Translations under genes and position numbers: made by a program
Shown: piece after piece, positions 1 to 6,885 of the stretch
Position numbering within the stretch: the first letter of the stretch is position 1
Layout: each line of letters opens with the position of its first letter
Assembly: GCA_021372695.1 (NCBI GenBank)
Contig: JAJFTY010000232.1
Coordinates: forward strand, 1 to 11,032
Source of the DNA: Deltaproteobacteria bacterium
GTDB lineage: Bacteria > Desulfobacterota > Syntrophia > Syntrophales > UBA5619
Direction of reading: 5' to 3'
Length of the DNA stretch: 11,032 nucleotides
Notes under the pieces: model-generated
What the model was told of the DNA's origin: nothing
Seen by the model: only the letters and a program-made list of their open reading frames with translations
Database searches by the model: none

Positions 1-1405
1 CACCGCCTACATGGATTCGACGCCCATGGTCGCCATCACCTGCCAGGTCAACAGCGACCTCTGGGGCCGGGACGCCTTCCAGGAGACGGACATCATCGGA
101 ATCACGATGCCGATCACGAAGCACAGCTTCATGGTGCGCGATGTGAACCAGATCGCCGCGTCGCTCCGGCAGGCCTTCCAGCTCGCCAGCACCGGCCGCA
201 CCGGCCCGGTCCTCGTGGACATCCCGCGGGACATCCTCTGCGCCCCCTGCGGCGAGCAGCCGAAGAGGGTCCCGGCCGCGCCTCCCAAAAGGATCGAGCA
301 TCCCGAACAGATCGAACGGATCGCCCAGGCCCTGAACCGGAGCGAGCGGCCGGTGATCATCATCGGCGGCGGGGTCAAGCTGGGCGACGCCTGCGACCTG
401 GCCACGGAGCTCATCCAGAAGGCGCGGATCCCGTTCGTCACCACCATGATGGGGATCGGCTCCGTCGCCTACGCGAACGGCTTCAACCTGGGCTTCATCG
501 GCATGCATGGCAACGAACTGGCCAACCGGGCAGTTCATCAGGCCGACTTCATCCTCGCCCTGGGCACCCGCTTCACGGAGCGGAGCACCTCGGTGATCGA
601 GGAGTTCGCACCGCTCGCCACCGTGGCCCAGATCGACATCGATTCCACCTCCATCGGCAAGAACATCAAGGTGGATCTCCCCTACGAGGGCGAGGTCCAG
701 GACGCCCTCTCGGCGCTGATCCCGCTCATCGTCCCGCGCGAGCGCGAGGAGTGGATGGCGCGGATCGCATCGGACCGCGAACTCCAGGAGGCAAAGCTCA
801 AGGACGGGGGGTGCGGCGAGGCGGGGAACCTGATCCGCAAGATCCAGGCCGCCATGCCCAAAGAGACAATCGCGGTGCCGGACGTGGGGCTCAACCAGAT
901 CTGGACGGTCCGCACCTGGCAGAGCCATTCCCCCCGCAGCCTGCTGACGAGCGGCGGCATGGGGACGATGGGCTTCTCCCTTCCGGCCGCCATCGGCGCG
1001 AAGGTGGGGGCGCCGGACCGCGACGTGGTCGTCATCTGCGGCGACGGCGGGTTCTACATGAACATCCAGGAGCTGGGGACGATCAGCAGCTACGGCCTGC
1101 CGGTCAAGATCGTCGTGATCAACAACGGCCACCTCGGGATGATCCGTCAGATCCAGGACCTCTTCTACCAGTCGCGCTTCACGGAAAGCGACCTGGGGGA
1201 CTCGGTCGACCTGACGGCCGTGGCCAAGGGGTTCGGCATCCCCGCGGAGCGGGTCGCCGTGGGCGCGGACCCGGCGGAGGCGATCGCCCGGATGGCGTCG
1301 GCCCGGGGTCCCTACATGGTGGAGGCCTGCGTCGATCAGAACAACTACGTCTATCCGATCATCCCGCCGGGGTGCTCGAATGTGGAGATGATCTGTGGGA
1401 AATAG
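1..1405 (+). CDS. ilvB: Acetolactate synthase large (catalytic) subunit, 5'-truncated by window edge
   Basis: This is the ThDP- and FAD-dependent enzyme that condenses two pyruvates to acetolactate, or pyruvate and 2-oxobutyrate to acetohydroxybutyrate, the first common step of Val/Leu/Ile synthesis. The frame is open from base 2 and gives 467 residues. It begins at TAYMDSTPMV, a conserved segment normally about 100 residues into the family, so the N-terminal part with the catalytic Glu lies upstream. Visible signatures are GRDAFQE and TKHSF near the start, a central FAD-binding-type domain, and the C-terminal ThDP/Mg motif GDGGFYMN (bases 1040-1063) followed by NNGHLGM (from 1121). The C-terminus YPIIPPGCSNVEMI is typical. 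The methionine at base 11 is internal, not the start. The gene lies 242 bases upstream of ilvN, and a large palindrome fills that gap. Family assignment is secure; membership in a larger upstream ilv operon is inferred. Confidence 0.96.
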   Translation, partial: TAYMDSTPMVAITCQVNSDLWGRDAFQETDIIGITMPITKHSFMVRDVNQIAASLRQAFQLASTGRTGPVLVDIPRDILCAPCGEQPKRVPAAPPKRIEHPEQIERIAQALNRSERPVIIIGGGVKLGDACDLATELIQKARIPFVTTMMGIGSVAYANGFNLGFIGMHGNELANRAVHQADFILALGTRFTERSTSVIEEFAPLATVAQIDIDSTSIGKNIKVDLPYEGEVQDALSALIPLIVPREREEWMARIASDRELQEAKLKDGGCGEAGNLIRKIQAAMPKETIAVPDVGLNQIWTVRTWQSHSPRSLLTSGGMGTMGFSLPAAIGAKVGAPDRDVVVICGDGGFYMNIQELGTISSYGLPVKIVVINNGHLGMIRQIQDLFYQSRFTESDLGDSVDLTAVAKGFGIPAERVAVGADPAEAIARMASARGPYMVEACVDQNNYVYPIIPPGCSNVEMICGK

Positions 1406-1410
1406 GGGTG

Positions 1411-1591
1411 GATCGGCCAATGGCCTTCGCCGTGACACCGGACATTTTCCGACCATGCTCGTCCTCGCTCGCTGCCGGGAAAAGACTCGCGCTTCGCGCT
1501 CAGAAAATTTTCCCGGCGGGCGCTCCGCTGCGGCGGCATGGTGCCCGGAACAATCTCCAATGTGTCACTCGCGAAGGCGACTTGCCCGATC
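1411..1591. repeat. Large imperfect palindrome (foldback element) between ilvB and ilvN
   Basis: Almost the whole ilvB-ilvN gap is one imperfect inverted repeat. Outer arms start GATCGG (1411) and end CCGATC (1591). Matching blocks inward are GCCTTCGC/GCGAAGGC, GTGACAC (1432-1438) with GTGTCAC (1562-1568), ACCATGC (1452-1458) with GCATGGT (1536-1542), and a perfect 10-bp pair GCCGGGAAAA (1474-1483) with TTTTCCCGGC (1508-1517). A small GCGC/GCGC hairpin sits in the centre (1489-1499). The left arm is about 11 bases shorter than the right. No obvious target-site duplication and no coding content are seen. It resembles a MITE or REP-type foldback element. In mRNA it would form a long stem-loop between the two subunit cistrons. 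Confidence 0.85.
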
Positions 1592-1647
1592 GATGGGGAA
1601 GGGGAAAGAACTAATTCCGAAGAAGCACGTGTGGAAAGGTAGGAACT

Positions 1648-2142
1648 ATGGCCATTGAGGAGCGAACGATTTCGATGCTCGTGAACAACCAGCCCGGGGT
1701 TCTCTCACGGATCGCCGGCGTCTTCAGCAGCCGGGGGTACAACATCCGGAGCCTCTGCGTCGCCGAGACGACGAACCCCGAGGTCTCCCGGATCACGCTG
1801 ACCAGCCGGGCGGAGAGCGACTTCACCGAGAAGATCAAGAAGCAGCTCGACAAGCTCGTGGATGTCATCTCCGTGACCGATTTCACAGGCGCCCCGGCTG
1901 TCCAGCGGGAGCTGATGCTGATCAGCCTCCGGCTCACCCCGGAGAACCGGCAGGAGATCCTCCGGGCGATCGACCTCTTCGGCTGCCGGGTGGTCGCGAT
2001 GAGCGAGGAGTACCTGATCATTGAGATCACGGCGAACAAGGACAAGACGGCGGCGATCCTGAAATTCTTCACCCCTTTCGGGGTGGAAGAGATGAACCGG
2101 ACCGGCGCGATCGCGGTCTTCCGCCAGAGGCGGGAAGGTTAG
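1648..2142 (+). CDS. ilvN: Acetolactate synthase small (regulatory) subunit
   Basis: This 164-residue protein is the length of the IlvH/IlvN family. An N-terminal ACT domain (about residues 4-80) begins RTISMLVNNQPGVLSRIAGV and continues with RGYNIRSLCVAET. N14 and G17 lie in the effector-binding loop known from family members that bind valine. The C-terminal half (about 85-160, ELMLISLRL to GAIAVFRQ) is the second ferredoxin-like domain. The subunit activates the large subunit and usually confers feedback inhibition by branched-chain amino acids. Start ATG at 1648 is supported by AAGGTAGGA (1636-1644) just upstream and by the family N-terminus. The 242-base separation from ilvB, with a palindrome between, is unusual because these two cistrons are normally close. 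Either symbol, ilvN or ilvH, would fit. Confidence 0.95.
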   Translation: MAIEERTISMLVNNQPGVLSRIAGVFSSRGYNIRSLCVAETTNPEVSRITLTSRAESDFTEKIKKQLDKLVDVISVTDFTGAPAVQRELMLISLRLTPENRQEILRAIDLFGCRVVAMSEEYLIIEITANKDKTAAILKFFTPFGVEEMNRTGAIAVFRQRREG

Positions 2143-2196
2143 CCCTCGCCCCGCGGGGCGCGGGGCCGTGAAGCAGAATGAGTGGGCGGGGTTCCG

Positions 2197-2282
2197 GGCT
2201 CTTTCCGGGAGAGCCGGCCCTCGCGGAGTGACGGTTTCGACGGGGTCGGGCGACCCCTTTACCAGGGCCGGCGTGCCGGCCC
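2197..2282 (+). promoter_or_regulatory. Hairpin-rich ilvN-ilvC intercistronic leader
   Basis: Three consecutive stem-loops precede the ilvC ribosome site. The first is GGCTCT (2197-2202) with AGAGCC (2210-2215). The second is GGGGTCG (2242-2248) with CGACCCC (2251-2257), followed by TTT. The third is GGGCCGGC (2265-2272) with GCCGGCCC (2275-2282). All arms are perfectly complementary. No short Leu/Val/Ile-rich leader peptide is recognisable, so classical ribosome-mediated attenuation is not supported. The structures could be an RNA processing or stability element or a factor-dependent attenuator. Structure is seen directly; function is inferred. Confidence 0.5.
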
Positions 2283-2295
2283 CGTTCACATCAAC

Positions 2296-2302
2296 AAAGG
2301 AG
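2296..2302 (+). promoter_or_regulatory. Ribosome binding site of ilvC
   Basis: AAAGGAG is followed by a 6-base spacer to the ATG at 2309. It fixes the ilvC start against an in-frame extension that is open from 2168. Confidence 0.85.
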
Positions 2303-2308
2303 ATAGAC

Positions 2309-3361
2309 ATGGCAAAGATCAATTTCGGCGGAGTGTGGGAGGAGGTCGTTACCTCTGAGGAATTTCCATTGAGCAAAGCCCAGGAGGTCCTGAAGGACGA
2401 TACGGTGGCCGTTCTCGGCTACGGCGTACAGGGACCGGGGCAGGCGCTCAACCTCCGGGACAACGGCATCCGCGTGATCGTGGGGCAGCGCGAGGGAGGC
2501 GCCACCTGGAAGAAGGCGGTCGAGGACGGCTTCGTTCCCGGCAAGACCCTCTTCCCCATCGAAGAGGCGGCCAAGAGGGGCACGGTCATCGAATACCTGC
2601 TTTCCGACGCGGGCCAGACCCAGATGTGGCCGACGCTCAAACCGTACCTGACCAAGGGGAAGACCCTCTACTTCTCGCACGGTTTTTCCATCACCTACCG
2701 CGATCAGACCCAGGTGATCCCCCCCGCGGACGTCGACGTCGTCCTCGTCGCCCCCAAGGGATCGGGGCGCTCGCTCCGCACCAACTTCCTGGACGGGAGC
2801 GGGATCAACTCCAGTTTCGCGATCTTCCAGGACGCGACCGGCAAGGCGACGGAGAGGACGCTGGCCCTGGGCATCGCCATCGGCTCGGGCTACCTCTTCC
2901 CGACCACCTTCGAGAAGGAGGTCTTCAGCGATCTGACGGGCGAGCGCGGGATCCTGATGGGCGCACTCGCGGGCGTGATGGAGGCGCAGTATGATGTGCT
3001 CCGGAAAAACGGCCACAGCCCCAGCGAGGCCTTCAACGAGACCGTGGAGGAGCTGACCCAGAGCCTCATCCGCCTCGTCGCGGAAAACGGGATGGACTGG
3101 ATGTACGCCAACTGCAGCACGACCGCCCAGCGCGGCGCGCTCGACTGGAAAGGGCCCTTCCGGGAGGCCGTGGCCCCGGTCTTTGAAAAGCTCTACGAGA
3201 GCGTCCGCTCCGGCGAGGAGACACGGATCGTCCTTTCCGTGAACAATGCCCCCGATTATCGCAAGAAGCTCAACGCAGAGCTCGAGGCGATGAGAAATAT
3301 GGAGATGTGGCAGGCCGGCGCCGCCGTCCGCGCACTCAGGCCGGAGAACCGGAAGAAATAG
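2309..3361 (+). CDS. ilvC: Ketol-acid reductoisomerase, Bacteroidetes/fungal-like form
   Basis: This enzyme isomerises and reduces acetolactate or acetohydroxybutyrate, using NADPH and Mg2+, to the dihydroxy acid of Val/Leu/Ile synthesis. The 350-residue protein has an N-terminal Rossmann domain with GYGVQGPGQALNLRDNG (residues 37-53). SHGFSI and LVAPKGSGR carry the expected active-site His and Lys. SDLTGERG and FNETVEELTQS hold the acidic metal ligands, and CSTTAQRGALDW the substrate Ser. The insert SGINSSFAIFQDATGKA and the C-terminal MEMWQAGAAVRALRPEN match, as I recall them, Bacteroidetes IlvC and yeast Ilv5 rather than the common ~330-residue bacterial class I enzyme, which has GHAHALNLRDSG-type and SNTAEYG-type motifs. 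The ATG at 2309 follows a strong AAAGGAG and gives the family N-terminus MAKINFGGV. It lies 166 bases after ilvN. Function is secure; the lineage statement rests on recalled sequences. Confidence 0.95.
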   Translation: MAKINFGGVWEEVVTSEEFPLSKAQEVLKDDTVAVLGYGVQGPGQALNLRDNGIRVIVGQREGGATWKKAVEDGFVPGKTLFPIEEAAKRGTVIEYLLSDAGQTQMWPTLKPYLTKGKTLYFSHGFSITYRDQTQVIPPADVDVVLVAPKGSGRSLRTNFLDGSGINSSFAIFQDATGKATERTLALGIAIGSGYLFPTTFEKEVFSDLTGERGILMGALAGVMEAQYDVLRKNGHSPSEAFNETVEELTQSLIRLVAENGMDWMYANCSTTAQRGALDWKGPFREAVAPVFEKLYESVRSGEETRIVLSVNNAPDYRKKLNAELEAMRNMEMWQAGAAVRALRPENRKK

Positions 3362-3382
3362 GGCCTTCGCAGGGAGAACACG

Positions 3383-3429
3383 CCGGATGGCCTGAAACAT
3401 AGGCATCCGGTTCGATGCCCCCTTTTATT
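3383..3429 (+). terminator. Possible terminator after ilvC
   Basis: Just after the ilvC stop, CCGGATGGCCT (3383-3393) pairs with AGGCATCCGG (3401-3410), with one bulged G and a 7-base loop. A T-rich stretch, TTTTATTT, follows only at 3423, about 12 bases after the stem, so it is not a canonical rho-independent terminator. Its position at the end of the ilv block supports the call. Confidence 0.4.
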
Positions 3430-3522
3430 TGCCCCCCCGCTCCGGCGTCCTTCCGCTTGCACAGGGAGGGATGCCGGGGCTTTTTCTCCCTCTGGATTCC
3501 GCGTCCGGCCAGCGGAAAACCC

Positions 3523-3549
3523 TTGACTGGGATGGCCAGCGGGTATATC
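3523..3549 (+). promoter_or_regulatory. Candidate sigma-70-type promoter for the MBL/thiolase genes
   Basis: TTGACT (3523-3528) and TATATC (3544-3549) are separated by 15 bases, shorter than the ideal spacer. The 9-base direct repeat GGCCAGCGG (3507-3515 and 3534-3542) brackets the -35 element and could be an operator. The rest of the 252-base gap between ilvC and the next gene shows no coding region that I can support. Confidence 0.35.
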
Positions 3550-3613
3550 CATCTCCCGTCAATACGGATGGTTGCAGCGTTTCACCCTTCATGAACCCTG
3601 TCGGTGAAAAGAG

Positions 3614-4432
3614 ATGGTCTCCGTCCGCTGGACCGGCGCAGCCGGCCTTGAATTCACCCATGACGGGAAGAGCTGGCTGATCGACCCTTACATCTCCCGG
3701 CCGGGCAAGGCATCCATTTTCCTGGGCCGGCCCGAGGCCGACCGGGAGAAGGTCGCCCGCTACCTCGACTCCCTTCCCGGCGCGCTTCAGGCGGTTCTCG
3801 TCAGCCACACCCACCTCGACCATGCCCTGGACATCCCCGAAATCGTCGCGCATTTTCCGGTTCCGCTCATCGGAAGCGAAAGCTGCGAAACGCTGATGGC
3901 GCTCCACGGGATGCCCGGAAGGGTGATCGTCTGCAAAGAAAAATGCCACCTGGAGCTGCCGGGCGGCGCCTCCGCGACGATCATCCCCTCCCTGCACGGC
4001 CTGGTCGTCTTCGGCCGCGCCCCCTATCCCGGCGAGATCGAGCCTGGGAAAGAGCCCCCGCTCAGGGCATCCGACTACCGCCACGGCCAGGTGTTCAGCA
4101 TCCGGCTTTTGATCGGCGGCACATCGTTCCTCCATGTCGGAACGGCGAACCTGATCGACGCCGAGTTGGAGGGAGAGGCCTGCGACGTGCTCTTCTGCTG
4201 CATGCCCGGATGGAAAGCGGTCCCGGACTTCCACAGGCGCATCCTGTCGCGGGTGCGGCCGAAGATCGTGGTTCCCTTCCATTTCGACGATTTTTCAGCG
4301 CCGGTGCCGAAGGAGGGCAGAACGCCCTCCACGTCGAGGAGCGGGGAAGAAGAGTTTCTGGAGAGGGTGGCGGCTGAGGCCCCAGAGGCGCGGATCGTCC
4401 GTCCCGACCTGTTCCGGGCGATGGAATTTTAA
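3614..4432 (+). CDS. Metallo-beta-lactamase-fold hydrolase (UlaG/COG2220-like)
   Basis: This 272-residue protein has the metallo-beta-lactamase fold layout. A beta-rich N-terminus (VRWTGAAGLEFTHDGKSWLIDPY) leads to the metal-binding signature SHTHLDH, with H65, H67, D69 and H70. Later candidate ligands are H128 (IIPSLHG), H174 (FLHVGTANL) and H223 (VVPFHFDDF). The start resembles the UlaG/COG2220 subfamily. At the usual HxGD position the protein reads HVGT, so the conventional bridging Asp is not where expected. No signal peptide is seen, so it is probably cytoplasmic. The substrate cannot be read from sequence. It ends 40 bases before the thiolase on the same strand and may be co-transcribed, which would fit an acyl-thioester or lactone hydrolase, but this is guesswork. 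The ATG at 3614 has only a weak purine-rich upstream site. Confidence 0.8.
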   Translation: MVSVRWTGAAGLEFTHDGKSWLIDPYISRPGKASIFLGRPEADREKVARYLDSLPGALQAVLVSHTHLDHALDIPEIVAHFPVPLIGSESCETLMALHGMPGRVIVCKEKCHLELPGGASATIIPSLHGLVVFGRAPYPGEIEPGKEPPLRASDYRHGQVFSIRLLIGGTSFLHVGTANLIDAELEGEACDVLFCCMPGWKAVPDFHRRILSRVRPKIVVPFHFDDFSAPVPKEGRTPSTSRSGEEEFLERVAAEAPEARIVRPDLFRAMEF

Positions 4433-4472
4433 GCAAGACCTGTCCGGGCGTAAGAGATCTGAGAGCTGCATC

Positions 4473-5690
4473 ATGAAAGAGGTGGTCATCACACACGCCG
4501 TCCGCACGCCCATCGGGCGGATCGGCGGCAGTTTGCGGGACTTTCCGGAAAAGGAGCTCGGGCGCCTCGTGGTGGAGGAGCTGCTCAGGAGGGCCGGATT
4601 GGCAGGCCGGGAGATCGACCACGTGATCCTGGGGCACGTCAGGCAGAGTTCGGACCCCGCCAACACGGCCCGCGTCGTGGCCCTGATGGCGGGAATTCCG
4701 GAGACGGTGCCCGCCTACACGGTCCACCGCCAGTGCGGTTCCGGACTCCAGGCCATCATGGATGCCAGCCAGATCATCCGCGCCGGGGAGGCGGAGATCG
4801 TCGTGGCGGGCGGCACGGAAAACATGAGCCAGTCGGTCTATTTTATCCGGAATGCCCGCCACGGTCTGGGAAACGGCGACCACGCCATCGAGGACTCGCT
4901 CGTGGAGGGCGCTCCGGGCGCGGTCCCCGTGGAAATCTACGGTCGGCTGCCGATGGGGATCACGGCGGAAAATCTGGCGGAGCGGTACGGGATTCCCCGG
5001 GAGGAGCAGGACGCCTTCAGCCTGGAGAGCCAGGAGAGGGCATCCCGGGCGATCCGGGCAGGCCGTTTCCGGGAACAGATCCTGCCCGTTGCGATCAGAA
5101 ACCCGGACGGCACCACCCGGCTCTTCGATACGGACGAACACCCCCGCATGACCACGAATGAGTTGCTCGCGGCCCTGGCCCCGGCCTTCAAGAAAGGCGG
5201 AAGCGTCACGGCGGGAAACGCCTCCGGACGCAACGACGGGGCCGCCGCCGTGCTCGTCATGTCGGCCGAGAAGGCCCGGAGCCTGGGCATGAAGCCGATG
5301 GCGCGGATCCTCGCCTCCGCGGCCAGCGGCTGCGATCCGACCGTCATGGGGATCGCCCCGGTGGAATGCACGCGCAGCGCGCTTAGCCGGGCGAAACTCG
5401 ACCTCCGGGATGTGGACGTCATCGAGCTGAACGAGGCCTTCGCTGCGCAGTCGCTGGCCGTGGTCCGCGAATGGGTTTCCTGGGGGGTCGACCGGGAGAC
5501 CCTGCAAGCGAAGCTGAATCCGAACGGCGGCGCCATCGCCCTCGGCCATCCCCTGGGCTGCACGGGGGCGGCGCTGACGGTCAAATGCCTCTATGAGCTG
5601 CAACGCGTGGCTGCACACCGGTTCGGCCTGATCACGATGTGCTGCGCCGGGGGGCTCGGGGTCGCCATGGTCGTCGAAAAAGGGGGGTGA
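4473..5690 (+). CDS. Thiolase (acetyl-CoA C-acyltransferase), catalytically intact
   Basis: This 405-residue thiolase, of normal family length, should catalyse CoA-dependent cleavage of 3-ketoacyl-CoA or the reverse condensation of two acetyl-CoA. The nucleophile is C88 in HRQCGSGLQAI. NEAF lies at residues 320-323, the catalytic H359 in GHPLGCTGA, and the second catalytic cysteine C390 in MCCAGGLGVAM. The CoA-contacting loop VTAGNASG (245-252) and the GGTENMSQ motif are present. PMGITAEN replaces the HMGTTAEN form of PHB-type thiolases. The start MKEVVITHAVRTPIG is typical, with GAGAG-like purines about 7 bases upstream. It is followed after 3 bases by a paralogue without catalytic residues and is on the same strand as a 3-hydroxyacyl-CoA dehydrogenase. 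Chain-length preference (acetoacetyl-CoA or longer) cannot be judged. Confidence 0.93.
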   Translation: MKEVVITHAVRTPIGRIGGSLRDFPEKELGRLVVEELLRRAGLAGREIDHVILGHVRQSSDPANTARVVALMAGIPETVPAYTVHRQCGSGLQAIMDASQIIRAGEAEIVVAGGTENMSQSVYFIRNARHGLGNGDHAIEDSLVEGAPGAVPVEIYGRLPMGITAENLAERYGIPREEQDAFSLESQERASRAIRAGRFREQILPVAIRNPDGTTRLFDTDEHPRMTTNELLAALAPAFKKGGSVTAGNASGRNDGAAAVLVMSAEKARSLGMKPMARILASAASGCDPTVMGIAPVECTRSALSRAKLDLRDVDVIELNEAFAAQSLAVVREWVSWGVDRETLQAKLNPNGGAIALGHPLGCTGAALTVKCLYELQRVAAHRFGLITMCCAGGLGVAMVVEKGG

Positions 5691-5693
5691 AGC

Positions 5694-6845
5694 ATGAACG
5701 CGGTGGTCGTCGCAAGCGCCGTGCGGACGCCCCTGGGCGCTTTCGGCGGCCAGCTGACGGGGTTGTCCGAACAGCAGCTGGCGGCCGCCGCCATGCAGGA
5801 GGCGGTGAGGCGGGCCGGAATGCCCGCGGCGGAGATCGATGAGGTGATCGTCGGCATCGCCAAGCAGACGAGCCGTCCGTCCAATGGCGCCCGGCACGCC
5901 ATGCTCCTGGCCCGCCTGCCGGAGCATCTGCCCGCCTATACCGTGCAGCGGCAGAGCGCCTCCGGGCTCCAGGCGATCGTGAGCGGCTACTGGGCCATAC
6001 GCTGCGGCGATGCCGGGGTGATCTGCGCCGGGGGAACGGAAAGCATGAGCCAGATCCCCTTCGAGATCCGCAATGCCCGCTACGCCTTCGACGAGAAACG
6101 GCGCCGGATCATCGACGCGATCCCGGCCCAGGAGTCCGGGGCGCAGCCGGAGGCGCTCTACGGCCGGGTCACCACGGAGCAGGTGGCGGAAAATCTGGCG
6201 CGGAAATATCAGCTTCCCGCGGAAGAGCTGGCGGCCTTTGCGGAATCGAGCCTCCGGAAGGCCCGGGAATCCCGGGAGGGGGGCAGCTGCGAAGATGAAA
6301 TCTTTCCCCTGGCCGCCGCGAACGGGAAAAGGGTGGTGTTGGTCCGTGCCGACGAACTTCCGGACCGGGCGGCTCTCTGGGCTGCGCCGGCGGACGGGGC
6401 GGCCATGTGCATCCTGGCCGGCCGGGAGCGGGCGAAGGCCCTGAATCTGCCGGTGCTGGCGGAGATCGTTTCCGTCGGGATCGCGGCGTCAGATCCCCGT
6501 TACACGGCAAGCGCTGTCGCGGAGGCGGGCCGCCGCGCCCTCTCCAAGGCCGGGCTGGCGCTGGACGATGTGGAGATCATCGAACTCAACGAGATGTCTG
6601 CCGCCGAGTGTCTGGCCGTTCTTCGGGAATGGCAGAGCGGGATGCCCCCTCCAGCGGCTCTTGCGGAGCGGGTCAATCCGGCTGGCGGCGCCCTGGCCAC
6701 GGGGAATCCCTGGGGGGCCATAGGGGCGGTGCTCCTTGGCCGGGCCGTGCATGCTCTCCGCCGGCGGAGCGCCCGGATCGCGATGGTCGCGCTCGGCGCC
6801 GAGGGGGGCCAGGGGATGGCCATGGTCCTGAGGAACACCGGTTGA
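5694..6845 (+). CDS. Thiolase paralogue lacking all catalytic residues (pseudo-thiolase)
   Basis: This 383-residue thiolase-fold protein is collinear with the preceding thiolase: SAVRTPLGAFGG at the N-terminus, CAGGTESMSQ, and RNARYAF in the loop domain. Its active site is altered at every key place. S88 (AGC, 5955-5957) replaces the nucleophilic Cys in RQSASGLQAI. N338 (AAT, 6705-6707) replaces the catalytic His in GNPWGAIGA. G368 (GGC, 6795-6797) replaces the second Cys. NEAF becomes NEMS (299-302), and the CoA-contacting TAGNASG loop is deleted, the sequence running directly through LWAAPADGAAM. The frame is uninterrupted, so it is not an ordinary decaying pseudogene. It starts 3 bases after the thiolase stop, suggesting translational coupling. 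It may be a structural or regulatory partner of the active subunit, or may have a new activity. The family is clear; the function is unknown. Confidence 0.88.
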   Translation: MNAVVVASAVRTPLGAFGGQLTGLSEQQLAAAAMQEAVRRAGMPAAEIDEVIVGIAKQTSRPSNGARHAMLLARLPEHLPAYTVQRQSASGLQAIVSGYWAIRCGDAGVICAGGTESMSQIPFEIRNARYAFDEKRRRIIDAIPAQESGAQPEALYGRVTTEQVAENLARKYQLPAEELAAFAESSLRKARESREGGSCEDEIFPLAAANGKRVVLVRADELPDRAALWAAPADGAAMCILAGRERAKALNLPVLAEIVSVGIAASDPRYTASAVAEAGRRALSKAGLALDDVEIIELNEMSAAECLAVLREWQSGMPPPAALAERVNPAGGALATGNPWGAIGAVLLGRAVHALRRRSARIAMVALGAEGGQGMAMVLRNTG

Positions 6846-6885
6846 TCGGAGCGGAATTATTACTCCAGCGATAGAGTATGCCAAA

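Noticed and set aside
1395..1658. 87-codon frame bridging ilvB and ilvN
   Set aside because: It lies almost entirely inside the palindrome, has biased composition and no recognisable protein features.
2147..2160. 14-bp perfect palindrome as terminator of ilvN
   Set aside because: CGCCCCGCGGGGCG leaves no room for a loop without breaking pairs, and no T-run follows.
2168..2308. 47-codon in-frame N-terminal extension of ilvC
   Set aside because: The strong AAAGGAG before ATG 2309 and the family N-terminus MAKINFGGV fix the start. The extension consists of hairpin sequence.
4095..5927. 610-codon open frame on the minus strand
   Set aside because: It runs antisense across the MBL gene and the intact thiolase, both of which have clear catalytic motifs. 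The translation is low-complexity, rich in Arg/Gly/Pro/His, as expected for GC-rich shadow frames.
5694..6845. Calling the second thiolase a pseudogene
   Set aside because: The frame is complete with no stop or frameshift, framework motifs are preserved, and it is tightly spaced after the active gene. A functional pseudoenzyme is the better description from sequence alone.
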